Positions 53,120-61,091 of a DNA stretch of 64,000 bases are shown one piece after another. The notes beneath the pieces are model-generated. The model was not told the origin of the DNA and ran no database searches. It saw only the letters and a list, made by a program, of their open reading frames with translations. Position 1 is the stretch's first letter. The number at the start of each line of letters is the position of its first letter. Source of the stretch: Kibdelosporangium aridum (GTDB taxonomy: Bacteria > Actinomycetota > Actinomycetes > Mycobacteriales > Pseudonocardiaceae); NCBI RefSeq assembly GCF_900176515.1, contig NZ_FWXV01000010.1, positions 1 through 64,000 of the forward strand, written 5' to 3'. Both the position numbers and the translations under genes were made by a program.

Positions 53120-53860
53120 ATGCTCGAGCGTCTCAAACCGTTCCGGTATGTGGCGTTGGCGGTGCTCGCGCTGCTGATCGCCGCGATCTACCTCGTGCTG
53201 TCCGACGAACAGCCGAAGCCACAGGCCAAGGCCACCTCGACGACCACCCTGAACACGATGAACCTCCGGCCCGCGCCCAAGATCGGCCCGGCCCAGCTGG
53301 TCTACAAGGTCGACACGGCCGACAAGGTCGTCTTCCTGACCATCGACGACGGCGCGCACCGCGACCCGGCCATGGCCGACATCCTCAAGCGCAACGGCGT
53401 CAAGGCCACGTTCTTCCTCACCAACTCCTACGTCCAGCGCGATGTGGACTTCTTCCGCAAGCTGCGTGACGACACCGGCTCGGTGATCGAGAACCACACC
53501 CAGACGCACACGAACCTCAAGGGCAAGCCGCTCGACCAGCAGGAGAACGAGATCGTGCCGGTCTCCGACACGTACGCCCGCGAGTTCGGCCGGCGGCCCA
53601 CGCTGTTCCGCGCGCCGTACGGCAACAGCGACGCCGTGACCTTGCAGGCCGCTGGTGAGGCCGGCGCCAAGTACGTCGTGAACTGGGGTTCGGAGATCAA
53701 AAACGGCCAGATCGTCTTCAGCGGCCCGCGCGAGTTCCGGCCCGGCTCGATCGTGCTCATGCACTTCACCGCGAACTTCGAGAAAGACGTGACGGCCTTC
53801 CTCAACCAGGCCCGTGCCAACGGCCTGACGCCCGCACTACTGACGGACTACTTGCGATGA
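53120..53860 (+). CDS. Membrane-anchored polysaccharide deacetylase
   Basis: A 246-residue protein with an N-terminal membrane anchor (about 9-28) and a NodB domain: motif 1 TIDDG (the usual TFDDG), metal ligands HTQTH in motif 2, motif 3 RAPYGNSD and a C-terminal VLMHFT motif. It probably removes acetyl groups from a cell-wall glycan on the outer face of the membrane. The stop overlaps the start of the LCP gene (ATGA), linking it to wall-polymer attachment. Confidence 0.9.
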   Translation: MLERLKPFRYVALAVLALLIAAIYLVLSDEQPKPQAKATSTTTLNTMNLRPAPKIGPAQLVYKVDTADKVVFLTIDDGAHRDPAMADILKRNGVKATFFLTNSYVQRDVDFFRKLRDDTGSVIENHTQTHTNLKGKPLDQQENEIVPVSDTYAREFGRRPTLFRAPYGNSDAVTLQAAGEAGAKYVVNWGSEIKNGQIVFSGPREFRPGSIVLMHFTANFEKDVTAFLNQARANGLTPALLTDYLR

Positions 53861-55065
53861 GAACCATGAAGATCCTGTCGATCCTCACCAAGGGACTGGT
53901 CGCGACCGTCTCGTTGGCGGTGCTCGCGGTGACCGCGACCGGCTGGTGGACCTACCGGACCGCGACGACGAACCTGGCCACGGACGACGTGATCGTCCCG
54001 GACACGCCGCAACCGAGCACCAGTGGTGCGCCGACGCCGTTGCGGCAACCGCCGCAGGACACCACGATCCTGTTGGTCGGTATGGACAGCCGCACAGACG
54101 CGCAGGGCAACCCGTTGTCTCCCGAGTTGCGCGCCCAGCTGCAGGCAGGCAACTCGACTGGTGAGCAGAACACCGACACGATGATCGTGATCCACGTTCC
54201 GGCGGATCCGACGAAGAAGGCGTGGGGCCTGTCGCTGCCGCGTGATTCCTATGTGAACATCGCGGGCGGGTTCGGCATGCACAAGCTCAACTCCGCGTAC
54301 GCACGAGGGAAGAACGCCAAGGCCAACCAGCTGCGCAACCAGGGCGCCGATCAGGCCACTGTGGACCGTGAGTCGACAACGGCGGGCAGGCGCAACCTGA
54401 TCGCCACGATCAACAACCTGACCGGGCTGCACATCGACCACTACGCCGAGATCAACCTGCTCGGGTTCAGCGAGATCACCAACGCGGTCGGCGGTGTCCC
54501 GGTCTGCTTGAACGAGCCCGTGCGCGACTCGTACTCGGGCGCGAACTTCCCGGCGGGGCAACAGACTCTGCAGGGTGTGGACGCGCTGAAGTTCGTCCGC
54601 CAGCGGCACGGCCTGACCAACGGCGACCTGGATCGGGTCCGTCGCCAGCAGGCGTTCCTGGCGGGCTTGGCCAACCGGATGTTCAGCGCGGGCACGCTCA
54701 CCGACCCGGCCAAGATCACCGATCTTGTCAACGCGTTGACCAAGGCCGTTGTCCTGGACAAGGGCTGGGACCTGGTGTCGTTCGCACAGCAGCTCGGGGA
54801 CCTGAGCGCGGGCAACATCCAGTTCCAGACCATCCCGACCGGTCGGATCAACCTCGCCACGCCGTCGGACGGCAGCGCGGTCGAGGTCAACCCCGGCCAG
54901 GTCCGCGACTTCGTCCAGGACCTGCTTGACCCGCCGGTACAGCAGCAACAACAGCAGCAAGACAACCCGGATTCGACGAAGATCCAGGCGCAGAAACAGG
55001 AAAGGGTGCAGAAGATTGCCAGTGTCGAGCCCATCAACGCCGGTGCGATTCCCTGTGTGGACTAG
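53857..55065 (+). CDS. LytR-CpsA-Psr (LCP) family wall-polymer ligase
   Basis: A 402-residue protein: membrane anchor about 8-30, then the LCP domain. ILLVGMDSRTD, NTDTMIVIHVPADPTKKAWGLSLPRDSYVNI, the Arg-containing FVRQRHGLTNGDLDRVRRQQAFL and DHYAEINLLGFSEITNAVGGV are family hallmarks; the arginines bind the lipid pyrophosphate. LCP enzymes transfer lipid-linked glycopolymers to peptidoglycan. A run of seven Gln codons (about 364-370) and a helical tail follow. Confidence 0.92.
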   Translation: MRTMKILSILTKGLVATVSLAVLAVTATGWWTYRTATTNLATDDVIVPDTPQPSTSGAPTPLRQPPQDTTILLVGMDSRTDAQGNPLSPELRAQLQAGNSTGEQNTDTMIVIHVPADPTKKAWGLSLPRDSYVNIAGGFGMHKLNSAYARGKNAKANQLRNQGADQATVDRESTTAGRRNLIATINNLTGLHIDHYAEINLLGFSEITNAVGGVPVCLNEPVRDSYSGANFPAGQQTLQGVDALKFVRQRHGLTNGDLDRVRRQQAFLAGLANRMFSAGTLTDPAKITDLVNALTKAVVLDKGWDLVSFAQQLGDLSAGNIQFQTIPTGRINLATPSDGSAVEVNPGQVRDFVQDLLDPPVQQQQQQQDNPDSTKIQAQKQERVQKIASVEPINAGAIPCVD

Positions 55066-55072
55066 GGTTCCG

Positions 55073-55405
55073 ATGGTCCCGGGGTGGCTGGCGGTGCTCG
55101 GACCGGGTGCCATCGCTATCGGTGGCCTGATCTTGGGCGGCGTCTACTTCCCGCTGTCGATCATCGTCGGTTGTGTTCTCGCCGCCGTGCTCGCCGAGCG
55201 GTCCGCGTTCTTCGCCGTCGCGGTCCAGCCTCCGCTGATCACCGCGGCCACGGTGGCTGGGGCTGTGATCCTTGGTGAGCCTTTGCTTGACGGCGCGACG
55301 CAGTTGGCTGAGACGTTCCCGTACCTGGGCGGGACGATCGTGGCCGTCCTGGTGATCTTGGCGTTGCGATCGCGCGCCACCACACGCATGGAGAAAGCCA
55401 TGTGA
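55073..55405 (+). CDS. DUF6542-like small membrane protein
   Basis: A 110-residue protein with three hydrophobic helices (AVLGPGAIAIGGLILGGVYF, SIIVGCVLAAVLA, LGGTIVAVLVILAL) and a basic C terminus. It resembles the DUF6542 domain of actinobacteria; function unknown. It starts 7 bases after the LCP stop with an AGGG ribosome site; an in-frame GTG at 55055 overlapping the LCP gene is possible. It probably belongs to the envelope operon. Confidence 0.7.
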   Translation: MVPGWLAVLGPGAIAIGGLILGGVYFPLSIIVGCVLAAVLAERSAFFAVAVQPPLITAATVAGAVILGEPLLDGATQLAETFPYLGGTIVAVLVILALRSRATTRMEKAM

Positions 55406-55473
55406 GCCAATCGGGAAGCTCACTCGCAAGGGAAGACCGTCGCGTTCCGCCTCGCGGCGGTCTTTCCACGTCT

Positions 55474-55540
55474 CAGGCGTTGACCACCAGGACGGCTTTT
55501 CCGTCGATTCCGCGTTCGGACAGGGAAGGTCGGACAGGAT
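55474..55540 (-). pseudogene. Remnant of an oxidoreductase C terminus
   Basis: On the minus strand the frame ends LSERGIDGKAVLVVNA-stop (TGA at 55474-55476), resembling the final residues of zinc-type alcohol dehydrogenases or quinone oxidoreductases (helix, GK, hydrophobic strand). Nothing homologous continues upstream. It abuts the HxlR remnant. The call is tentative because the fragment is short. Confidence 0.35.
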
Positions 55541-55569
55541 CTTCAGGTCCGCACCGACTCCGGGGCCCG

Positions 55570-55755
55570 ACGCATCCGACCATCACGGTCACGGTGGAGT
55601 ACTCGCTCACCCCGTTGGGCAGCACGCTCGTGCCCGTGGTCGCCGCGGTCAAGGCCTGGGCCGAAGCCAACGTCGAGCAGGTTCGTGCCGCGGCCGCGAG
55701 CCAAGAGAGGCCGTTGGGTGGCGGCGCGGAGACCGCCGCGCTCGTCGCCGAGCGC
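55570..55755 (+). pseudogene. Remnant of an HxlR-family regulator (C-terminal end)
   Basis: The plus-strand frame contains VEYSLTPLGSTLVPVVAAVKAWAEANVEQV (from 55594), which is the wing and final helix of HxlR-type winged-helix regulators. The N-terminal helix-turn-helix and cysteine region are missing: upstream codons do not resemble the family. The frame runs on to a TAA at 55828-55830 inside the copZ promoter. Confidence 0.7.
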
Positions 55756-55812
55756 GGCGTCGTCGTAGCAGCAGAAAAAGTTCCAGTGATCGAGAGCACC
55801 TTGCCCACCCCC

Positions 55813-55831
55813 TACCCCCAGGGGGTATAAA
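55813..55831 (+). promoter_or_regulatory. CsoR-type operator and -10 box of copZ
   Basis: TACCCCC-A-GGGGGTA (55813-55827) is a perfect inverted repeat of the kind bound by copper sensor CsoR. It overlaps the -10 box TATAAA (55826-55831). The copZ ATG is 31 bases downstream with an AAGGGGAT ribosome site. Copper would release CsoR and switch the gene on. Confidence 0.8.
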
Positions 55832-55861
55832 GTCCGGGTAGGCCGAAAGGGGATCTGGAAC

Positions 55862-56068
55862 ATGTCACAGTCGACATACACGGTTGAGGGAATGACCTGC
55901 AGCCACTGCGTCAGCTCGGTGACCGAGGAGGTCGGGCAGATCGCCGGCGTTCAGAACGTCGACGTCGACCTGGCCACCGGCAAAGTGACTGTCACCAGCG
56001 ACACGGACCTGAGCATCGACGACGTCCGCGCCGCGGTGACCGAAGCCGGCTACCAGCTCGCGAGCTAG
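55862..56068 (+). CDS. copZ: Copper chaperone (heavy-metal-associated domain)
   Basis: A 68-residue ferredoxin-like HMA protein with metal site GMTCSHC (Cys13, Cys16) and the standard ending VRAAVTEAGYQLAS. It carries Cu(I) to an exporter or to CsoR. No copA or csoR gene lies in the window, so it is an orphan controlled through its own CsoR-type operator. Confidence 0.92.
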   Translation: MSQSTYTVEGMTCSHCVSSVTEEVGQIAGVQNVDVDLATGKVTVTSDTDLSIDDVRAAVTEAGYQLAS

Positions 56069-56563
56069 CTAGTACTCCGTTTCCAGGGCCAGCAGCACTT
56101 CGCGCAACGCGTCGGCTGCGGCCCTGGAAGTGTGTTCGGGCACGTTCTTCAACAGCTGCCGCTGCGCCTCCGATGTCAGCCGGACGGCTTCCTCGGCGAC
56201 CTGGCTTCCTTGCCGCGTCAGCTGAACCCACGAGCTGCGCGCGTCATCCTCGTCCGCCGCGCGGGAAATCAACTCGGCCTCGGTCAGCCGGCGCAGCACA
56301 TTGCTCGTCCCGCCGGACGAAAGCCATAGCCGCGCAGCGAGTTCCGTCGGCTTGAGCCGGTACGGCTTGCCGGACGCCCGCAACACCGCGAGCACATCGA
56401 ACTCCGCTTTCGTCAGCTTGAGTTTGCCCAGTACCCGGCTCGCGGCCTCGTTGAGCCGCATGTGCAGCAGCCCTGCTCGCTTGCCGAGCTCGAGTTCGAT
56501 CCCGACGACGTCCGGAAGTTCCGAACGCCACGCCGCGACGACCCCGTCGACCAGGTCACCCAT
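56069..56563 (-). CDS. MarR family regulator
   Basis: A 164-residue MarR protein: LTKAEFDVLAVLRASGKPYRLKPTELAARLWLSSGGTSNVLRRLTEAELISRAADEDDARSSWVQLT holds the winged helix and the typical D-D-R wing. It is divergent from the amidohydrolase gene; the 71-bp gap contains nested palindromes suited to a MarR dimer. Its stop directly follows that of copZ, convergent. Confidence 0.9.
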   Translation of the reverse strand: MGDLVDGVVAAWRSELPDVVGIELELGKRAGLLHMRLNEAASRVLGKLKLTKAEFDVLAVLRASGKPYRLKPTELAARLWLSSGGTSNVLRRLTEAELISRAADEDDARSSWVQLTRQGSQVAEEAVRLTSEAQRQLLKNVPEHTSRAAADALREVLLALETEY

Positions 56564-56586
56564 GTCCGAAAGGCTACCTTGCGCCC

Positions 56587-56622
56587 AGAAAGCTTTCGCG
56601 ATAGCTTTTCGAAAAGCTTTCT
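56587..56622. promoter_or_regulatory. Nested palindromes, probable MarR operator
   Basis: AGAAAGCTTT (56587-56596) and AAAGCTTTCT (56613-56622) are perfect inverted arms. Inside the right part, AGCTTTTCGAAAAGCT (56603-56618) is a perfect 16-bp palindrome. The low GC is striking against the background. The cluster lies between the divergent MarR and amidohydrolase genes, just before the amidohydrolase ribosome site, so repression of both genes is likely. Confidence 0.8.
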
Positions 56623-56634
56623 GCGGAGGTAATC

Positions 56635-57807
56635 ATGAGCCTGGTGTTCAAGCGCGGCTACGTCCTCGGTCACGGCATCGCGGACGTGCTCATCGAAAAC
56701 GGCACCATCCAGGCGATCGGCGACAACCTGGACGGCAAACGCGCGATCAACGCGTCCGGCAAGCTGATCGTCCCCGGCTTCGTCGACACCCACCGGCACA
56801 TGGCGCAGGCACCGCTGCGCGGGTTGGGCCCGGACATGCCCCTCGGCTACTACCTGGAGCGGGTCGTCCAGCACATCGGCGCGAGCATGACGGTCCTGGA
56901 CGTGCGCAACAGCCTGAAACTGGCCGCTGCCGAGGCGATGAACGCCGGTGTGACAACGGTGTTGGACTGGAGTGCGGTGTCCGCGCCTGACCAGGTCGAC
57001 GCGGCGATCGAGGTGCTGGGCCAGACCGGGTTACGTGTCGTGTTCGGCCACAGCAACCCGGACGACATGCGGCCCGAAGCGGACGCGGTCGCCTCACTGG
57101 GCCCGGACTACCTGCCGGTGGACGTCGTCGCGCGGCACATCGGGCTCGCGCGGGAACGCGGCTTGATCACCTCGATGCATGTCGGCGGTCAGCACGGCGG
57201 AGGAGTCCGCAAGCTGCACGACGCCGGTCTGCTCGGCCCTGACGTGCATTTCGTGCACGGCAACCGCCTTGAGGACGACGAGTTCAAGATGCTCGTCGAC
57301 TACGGCTGCACGCTGACAGTCACGCCGGTCACCGAGCTGCTGATGGGCCACGGCGACCTGGCGTACCGGCGGTTCGCCGAGGCGGGCGGGCAGCCCGCGC
57401 TCGGCGTCGACGTCGAAATCGGCAACGTGCCGGACATGTTCAGCGAGATGCGTGCCGGGTTGATGGCCGAGCGCGCCAGGGGAACGCTCGAAGCGCGGGA
57501 AATGCTGAAGGCCGCGACCATCAACGGCGCCAAGGCGATCGGCCTCGGCGACGCCATCGGTTCGCTGGAAGCCGGCAAGCGCGCCGACATCGTCCTGCTG
57601 ACCGGCCTCGAGCACCTGTTCGGGGAAGACCCGGCGGTGATCGAGGGCGCGGTGGTCACCAGCGTGGGGACCGAGGATGTCCACACTGTCCTGATCGACG
57701 GCACAGTGGTCAAACTGGACGGTGTGCTGGTCGATCACGATCTGCGGGAGCTGCGGGAGCTCACGCTGCGGATCGCACGGCGGACACTGGCTGCGGCTGC
57801 GGGCTGA
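56635..57807 (+). CDS. Amidohydrolase (chlorohydrolase/deaminase group)
   Basis: A 390-residue metal-dependent hydrolase: LIVPGFVDTHRHM with metal ligands His53 and His55, SMHVGGQHGGG, DVHFVHGNRLEDDEF and ALGVDVEIGNVPDMF supplying further ligands, and an ending GSLEAGKRADIVLLTG. The group deaminates or dechlorinates N-heterocycles (TrzN/AtzB/guanine deaminase-like). The substrate is unknown and may be the effector of the divergent MarR protein. Codon 133 is TTA. A GGAGG ribosome site precedes the ATG. The end overlaps the glycosyltransferase gene by 47 bp. Confidence 0.88.
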   Translation: MSLVFKRGYVLGHGIADVLIENGTIQAIGDNLDGKRAINASGKLIVPGFVDTHRHMAQAPLRGLGPDMPLGYYLERVVQHIGASMTVLDVRNSLKLAAAEAMNAGVTTVLDWSAVSAPDQVDAAIEVLGQTGLRVVFGHSNPDDMRPEADAVASLGPDYLPVDVVARHIGLARERGLITSMHVGGQHGGGVRKLHDAGLLGPDVHFVHGNRLEDDEFKMLVDYGCTLTVTPVTELLMGHGDLAYRRFAEAGGQPALGVDVEIGNVPDMFSEMRAGLMAERARGTLEAREMLKAATINGAKAIGLGDAIGSLEAGKRADIVLLTGLEHLFGEDPAVIEGAVVTSVGTEDVHTVLIDGTVVKLDGVLVDHDLRELRELTLRIARRTLAAAAG

Positions 57808-59707
57808 CTCCCGCTGCCTGGTAGTACACGTCCTCGAAAGTCGACAGGGTCCGGCCGATGTCGTGCGACTCGATCATCTCGCGACTGGCCCGGCCCATCG
57901 CGGCCGTCACCGCGGGGTCACGGAAGACCTCGTCGATCGCCGCGGCCAGGACCGCCACATTCCCCGGCGGGAAACGGAATCCGTTGACACCGGGATCCAC
58001 CAGGTGCGGCAAGGCCATCGCATCCGCCGCGACAACGGGCAATCCGGCCGCCATGGCCTCCATTGTGGCCAGGCTCTGCAGTTCGGCCGTGCCCGGCATG
58101 CAGAACAAGTCGGCACGCTGGTAGGCGCGGACAAGCTCCTCATCGGACACGAAGCCGAGGAACTCGACCCGATCGCTGACCTTGAGGCTGTCCGCGAGCG
58201 CGGACAGCTTCCCCCGGCACGAGCCGTCGCCGACGATCTCGGCACGGACGTGCGGCAGCCGGGCGACCGCTTTGATCAGCTCGTCGACGTTCTTCTCCTC
58301 GTCGAGCCTGCCGACGAACAGCACCTGCTTGCCGTTGGTCTTCCGTGCCGGATAGTGGTCGAGGTCGATACCGCAGGAGATCGCCCGTGGCGAGCCAGGC
58401 AAACCGTTGGCGGTCAACAACTCCACCGCGCGAGGAGTCGGTGCGGTGACCAGCTCGGCGTCCCGGAAGACCTTGACCAGGTCACGCCACGCCCAACGGA
58501 CCGCCGCCGTACGCAGGGGTTTGGGGATCGGCACGTACCCGAGGAGGTTCTCCGGCATGAAGTGATTGGTCGCGATCACCGGGATCCCGTGCTTCTGCGC
58601 TGCCCGCAGAACCGCTCGCCCGACCGGGAAGTGCGACTGGACGTGCACGACATCCGGCTGGATGCGCTGGATCAGCTCCTCAGCTTCGCGCGCGGCCTGC
58701 CACGGCAAGGAAATCCGGAACGTCGGGTGGAACGGAGTTCGTTTCGACGTCACGGGGTGGATTGTGATCTCCCGGTCGTCGACTGGTACGGCGTGTTGTG
58801 GGCAGGCGACGTGCACGTCGTGGCCGCGTTCCGCCAGCCCGTGCGCTAGTCGCCCGGCGAAGTTGGCGGCGCCGTTGATATCGGGCGGGAACGTGTCCGC
58901 GCCGATCAGGATCCGCAGCCGGTCATTGCCTTTTTTCGGGATCACAGTCTCCTCCTTGGGTACGGGATCTTTGGCCAGCGCGATCACGCCGACCACGGAC
59001 AGCAGGGCGAACACAGCCAAGGCGAAGGCTTGGGCAGGTGAGAAAAGCGCGGCTTCGCCGTAGACCCACAGGCCGACAGCGACTGCCGTGAAGGGGTCGA
59101 GCACGGTCGTGCTGGCGATCACGGTCGCGGTCGAGCCGACCGCGTAGGCCCGGTGCACGAGCCAGCCGCCGATCAGGATCAGTGCGATCGACTCGGCACC
59201 GAGGACCAGCGAGAAGTCCACAGTGGCCGCTCGGATGAGGGCCGAGCCGAGCCCGAACATGACCGCCGCGGAACTCGCCAGCAGCAGACAGTTGCGCACG
59301 GCCAAGGCGACGCAGGCGAAGCCGAACGCGCCGAGCACGAACAGCTGGATGTCTCCGGTTTGGACACCGGACATGTCGGCACCGGTTGTCGAGGCGACCA
59401 ACACGAACCCGGCCGTGCCGACACCGACCAGGATCACGGCCAGCACATTGCCCCGGCCGGTGAGCAGAACCGTCAGCACAAGACTGAGCACACCGATCGG
59501 CTGAACGATCACCAGCGGTGCCAACCACAACGCGACGATGTGCAGCCCCGCGCCGAGAACCGCGAACGAGGTGCCGATCAGCCAGCGGCGCGATCGCACC
59601 ACCCGCAGGGAGAACCCGCTTTCCTGGACCGCGCCGTGCTGCATGGCGACCGACAGGGCGAAACAGCACGCGGCCACGACGGCGAGAAACACAGCGAGAG
59701 CGATCAT
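57761..59707 (-). CDS. Fusion of a DMT/NIPA-like membrane domain and a GT4 glycosyltransferase
   Basis: A 648-residue protein. Residues 1-247 hold about nine short hydrophobic helices resembling EamA/NIPA-type transporters (AMQHGAVQESGFSLRVVRSRRWLIG, VLDPFTAVAVGLWVYGEA). After a charged linker (KEETVIPKKGNDR) a complete GT-B glycosyltransferase follows: ADTFPPDINGAANFAGRLAHGL, VVHVQSHFPVGRAVLRAA, FVGRLDEEKNVDELI, and the donor-site EX7E motif in ELQSLATMEAMAAGLPVV. It may transfer a sugar to a membrane lipid (mannosyltransferase-like) and be anchored or coupled to transport by the first half. ATG overlaps the stop of the DUF998 gene. Confidence 0.85.
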   Translation of the reverse strand: MIALAVFLAVVAACCFALSVAMQHGAVQESGFSLRVVRSRRWLIGTSFAVLGAGLHIVALWLAPLVIVQPIGVLSLVLTVLLTGRGNVLAVILVGVGTAGFVLVASTTGADMSGVQTGDIQLFVLGAFGFACVALAVRNCLLLASSAAVMFGLGSALIRAATVDFSLVLGAESIALILIGGWLVHRAYAVGSTATVIASTTVLDPFTAVAVGLWVYGEAALFSPAQAFALAVFALLSVVGVIALAKDPVPKEETVIPKKGNDRLRILIGADTFPPDINGAANFAGRLAHGLAERGHDVHVACPQHAVPVDDREITIHPVTSKRTPFHPTFRISLPWQAAREAEELIQRIQPDVVHVQSHFPVGRAVLRAAQKHGIPVIATNHFMPENLLGYVPIPKPLRTAAVRWAWRDLVKVFRDAELVTAPTPRAVELLTANGLPGSPRAISCGIDLDHYPARKTNGKQVLFVGRLDEEKNVDELIKAVARLPHVRAEIVGDGSCRGKLSALADSLKVSDRVEFLGFVSDEELVRAYQRADLFCMPGTAELQSLATMEAMAAGLPVVAADAMALPHLVDPGVNGFRFPPGNVAVLAAAIDEVFRDPAVTAAMGRASREMIESHDIGRTLSTFEDVYYQAAGVSPQPQPVSAVRSAA

Positions 59708-60318
59708 CGGGCAGCCCTCCGGATGGTCAGCGCGAGCACGATGACCAGCGCGACTTCAGCGGTCAACGCGAACCGTTCGAGCAGTCCCTGCGGCAGCCAC
59801 TGGACGAACTGGGCCACGCCGAACGAGGCGGCCGTCAGCACACCGACCACAGCGACCCCGCGAAGCCGCCCGGCCGTCACCATCCACACAGGATGATCGC
59901 GCAGTGACCTGGCCAACAGCCAGCAGGCCACCGGAAGAGAGGTAAGGAAGACCGCACCGCCGAACCGGTGAATCTCGCCCGCGACCGTGGACACGTCGAC
60001 ACTCGGGTTGCCGGGGAAGATCGCGACCAGCGTGAGGCCGAGGAACCACAGTCCGAACAGGACCTTCACTCCGGCCGAATGCGGGACTCCCGCCCTGGTC
60101 AGGCCGGTCGTGACGGCGAAGCCACCGGCCATCAACAGCAGCACTGACACCACGAACGCGACCCCGTTGTAGTACACGTAGTCGCTGACCGGGTCGAAGA
60201 TCGGGCTGACCTGCTGGACCAGGTCGATGTTCAGGTACGCGACGACGAGCATCGCGCCTGCCGCCATGGTCACGGCGATCCGGCTCAGGTGCAGGGCTGC
60301 TGGGGTCACGAAAACCAC
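59704..60318 (-). CDS. DUF998 membrane protein
   Basis: A 204-residue protein with six hydrophobic helices and the DUF998 pattern: FDPVSDYVYYNGVAFVVSVLLLMAGG, GLWFLGLTLVAIFPGNPS, AGEIHRFGGAVFLTSLPVACWLLARSLR. Function unknown. It is upstream of the fusion glycosyltransferase with a 4-bp overlap, so the two are co-translated and may act together on a membrane lipid or its glycan. Confidence 0.85.
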   Translation of the reverse strand: MVFVTPAALHLSRIAVTMAAGAMLVVAYLNIDLVQQVSPIFDPVSDYVYYNGVAFVVSVLLLMAGGFAVTTGLTRAGVPHSAGVKVLFGLWFLGLTLVAIFPGNPSVDVSTVAGEIHRFGGAVFLTSLPVACWLLARSLRDHPVWMVTAGRLRGVAVVGVLTAASFGVAQFVQWLPQGLLERFALTAEVALVIVLALTIRRAAR

Positions 60319-60381
60319 GCTAGGAAGTCCAAGGCAAACGGATGGTTATCTCGGGTTACCGGAAGGCTGTCGTTGAGTCGC

Positions 60382-60387
60382 TAGTGT
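60382..60387 (+). promoter_or_regulatory. -10 box of leaderless response regulator gene
   Basis: TAGTGT lies 7 bases before the GTG at 60395 and no ribosome site is present, as expected for a leaderless mRNA. It faces the DUF998 promoter in a 76-bp divergent gap. Confidence 0.45.
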
Positions 60388-60394
60388 GAGATTT

Positions 60395-61087
60395 GTGGCG
60401 AGACTGCTGCTTGTGGAGGACGACCGGACCATCGGCGAGGCGCTGGACTCGAGCCTGCGGCTGCACGGCTACGAGGTCTGCTGGACGCGCGCCGGTGCGA
60501 TGGCGCTGCACGAGGCCCAGCGAACCGCGTTCGACCTGGTTCTGCTGGATCTGGGCCTGCCTGACCTCGACGGGGTCGAGGTGTGCCGCAGGCTGCGTTC
60601 GATGCAGCCGCAGACAGTGCTGGTGATCGTGACCGCGCGCCAGGACGAGATGGACGTCGTGGTCGGCCTGGAGGCGGGCGCGGACGATTACCTGGTCAAG
60701 CCCGTCCGGCTGGGCGAACTGCTGGCCCGGGTGCGCGCGCACCTGCGGCGTGGGCCGTCCAGTGCACGTCAGATGATCTCAGTGGGTGAACTGGTGGTGG
60801 ACACCGCCAGCCGTCAGGTGACCGTGGCCGGGCAGGAGGTCGCGTTGCGTGCCAAGGAATTCGACCTGCTGGCCCGCTTGGCCGACGCGGTCGGCTCAGC
60901 GGTCAGCCGGGACACGTTGATGACCGAAGTGTGGGACGCACACTGGTACGGCTCGACCAAGACTCTCGACGTCCACATCGCGGCGCTGCGGCGAAAACTT
61001 GCCGCCGTCGCACCGACACCGGAGCAGGCGCCCCGCATCTCCACGTTGCGCGGCCACGGCTACCGGCTGGAACGCCCGGCGAGGTGA
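60395..61087 (+). CDS. OmpR-family response regulator
   Basis: A 230-residue regulator: LLVEDDRTIGEALDSSLRLHGYEV, phosphoacceptor Asp in LVLLDLGLPDLDG, LVKPVRLGEL, and a winged helix ending DVHIAALRRKLAAV and ISTLRGHGYRLER. It is followed after 4 bases by its kinase gene. It may control the divergent DUF998/glycosyltransferase operon. GTG 60395 is preferred; a GTG three codons earlier is possible. Confidence 0.9.
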   Translation: MARLLLVEDDRTIGEALDSSLRLHGYEVCWTRAGAMALHEAQRTAFDLVLLDLGLPDLDGVEVCRRLRSMQPQTVLVIVTARQDEMDVVVGLEAGADDYLVKPVRLGELLARVRAHLRRGPSSARQMISVGELVVDTASRQVTVAGQEVALRAKEFDLLARLADAVGSAVSRDTLMTEVWDAHWYGSTKTLDVHIAALRRKLAAVAPTPEQAPRISTLRGHGYRLERPAR

Positions 61088-61091
61088 GCTG

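Noticed and set aside
53094..53177. Short leader ORF (27 codons) starting GTG 53094 behind AAGGAGA
   Set aside because: It runs out of frame into the deacetylase gene; the deacetylase ATG has its own G-rich site, so a leader peptide is not needed. Not excluded.
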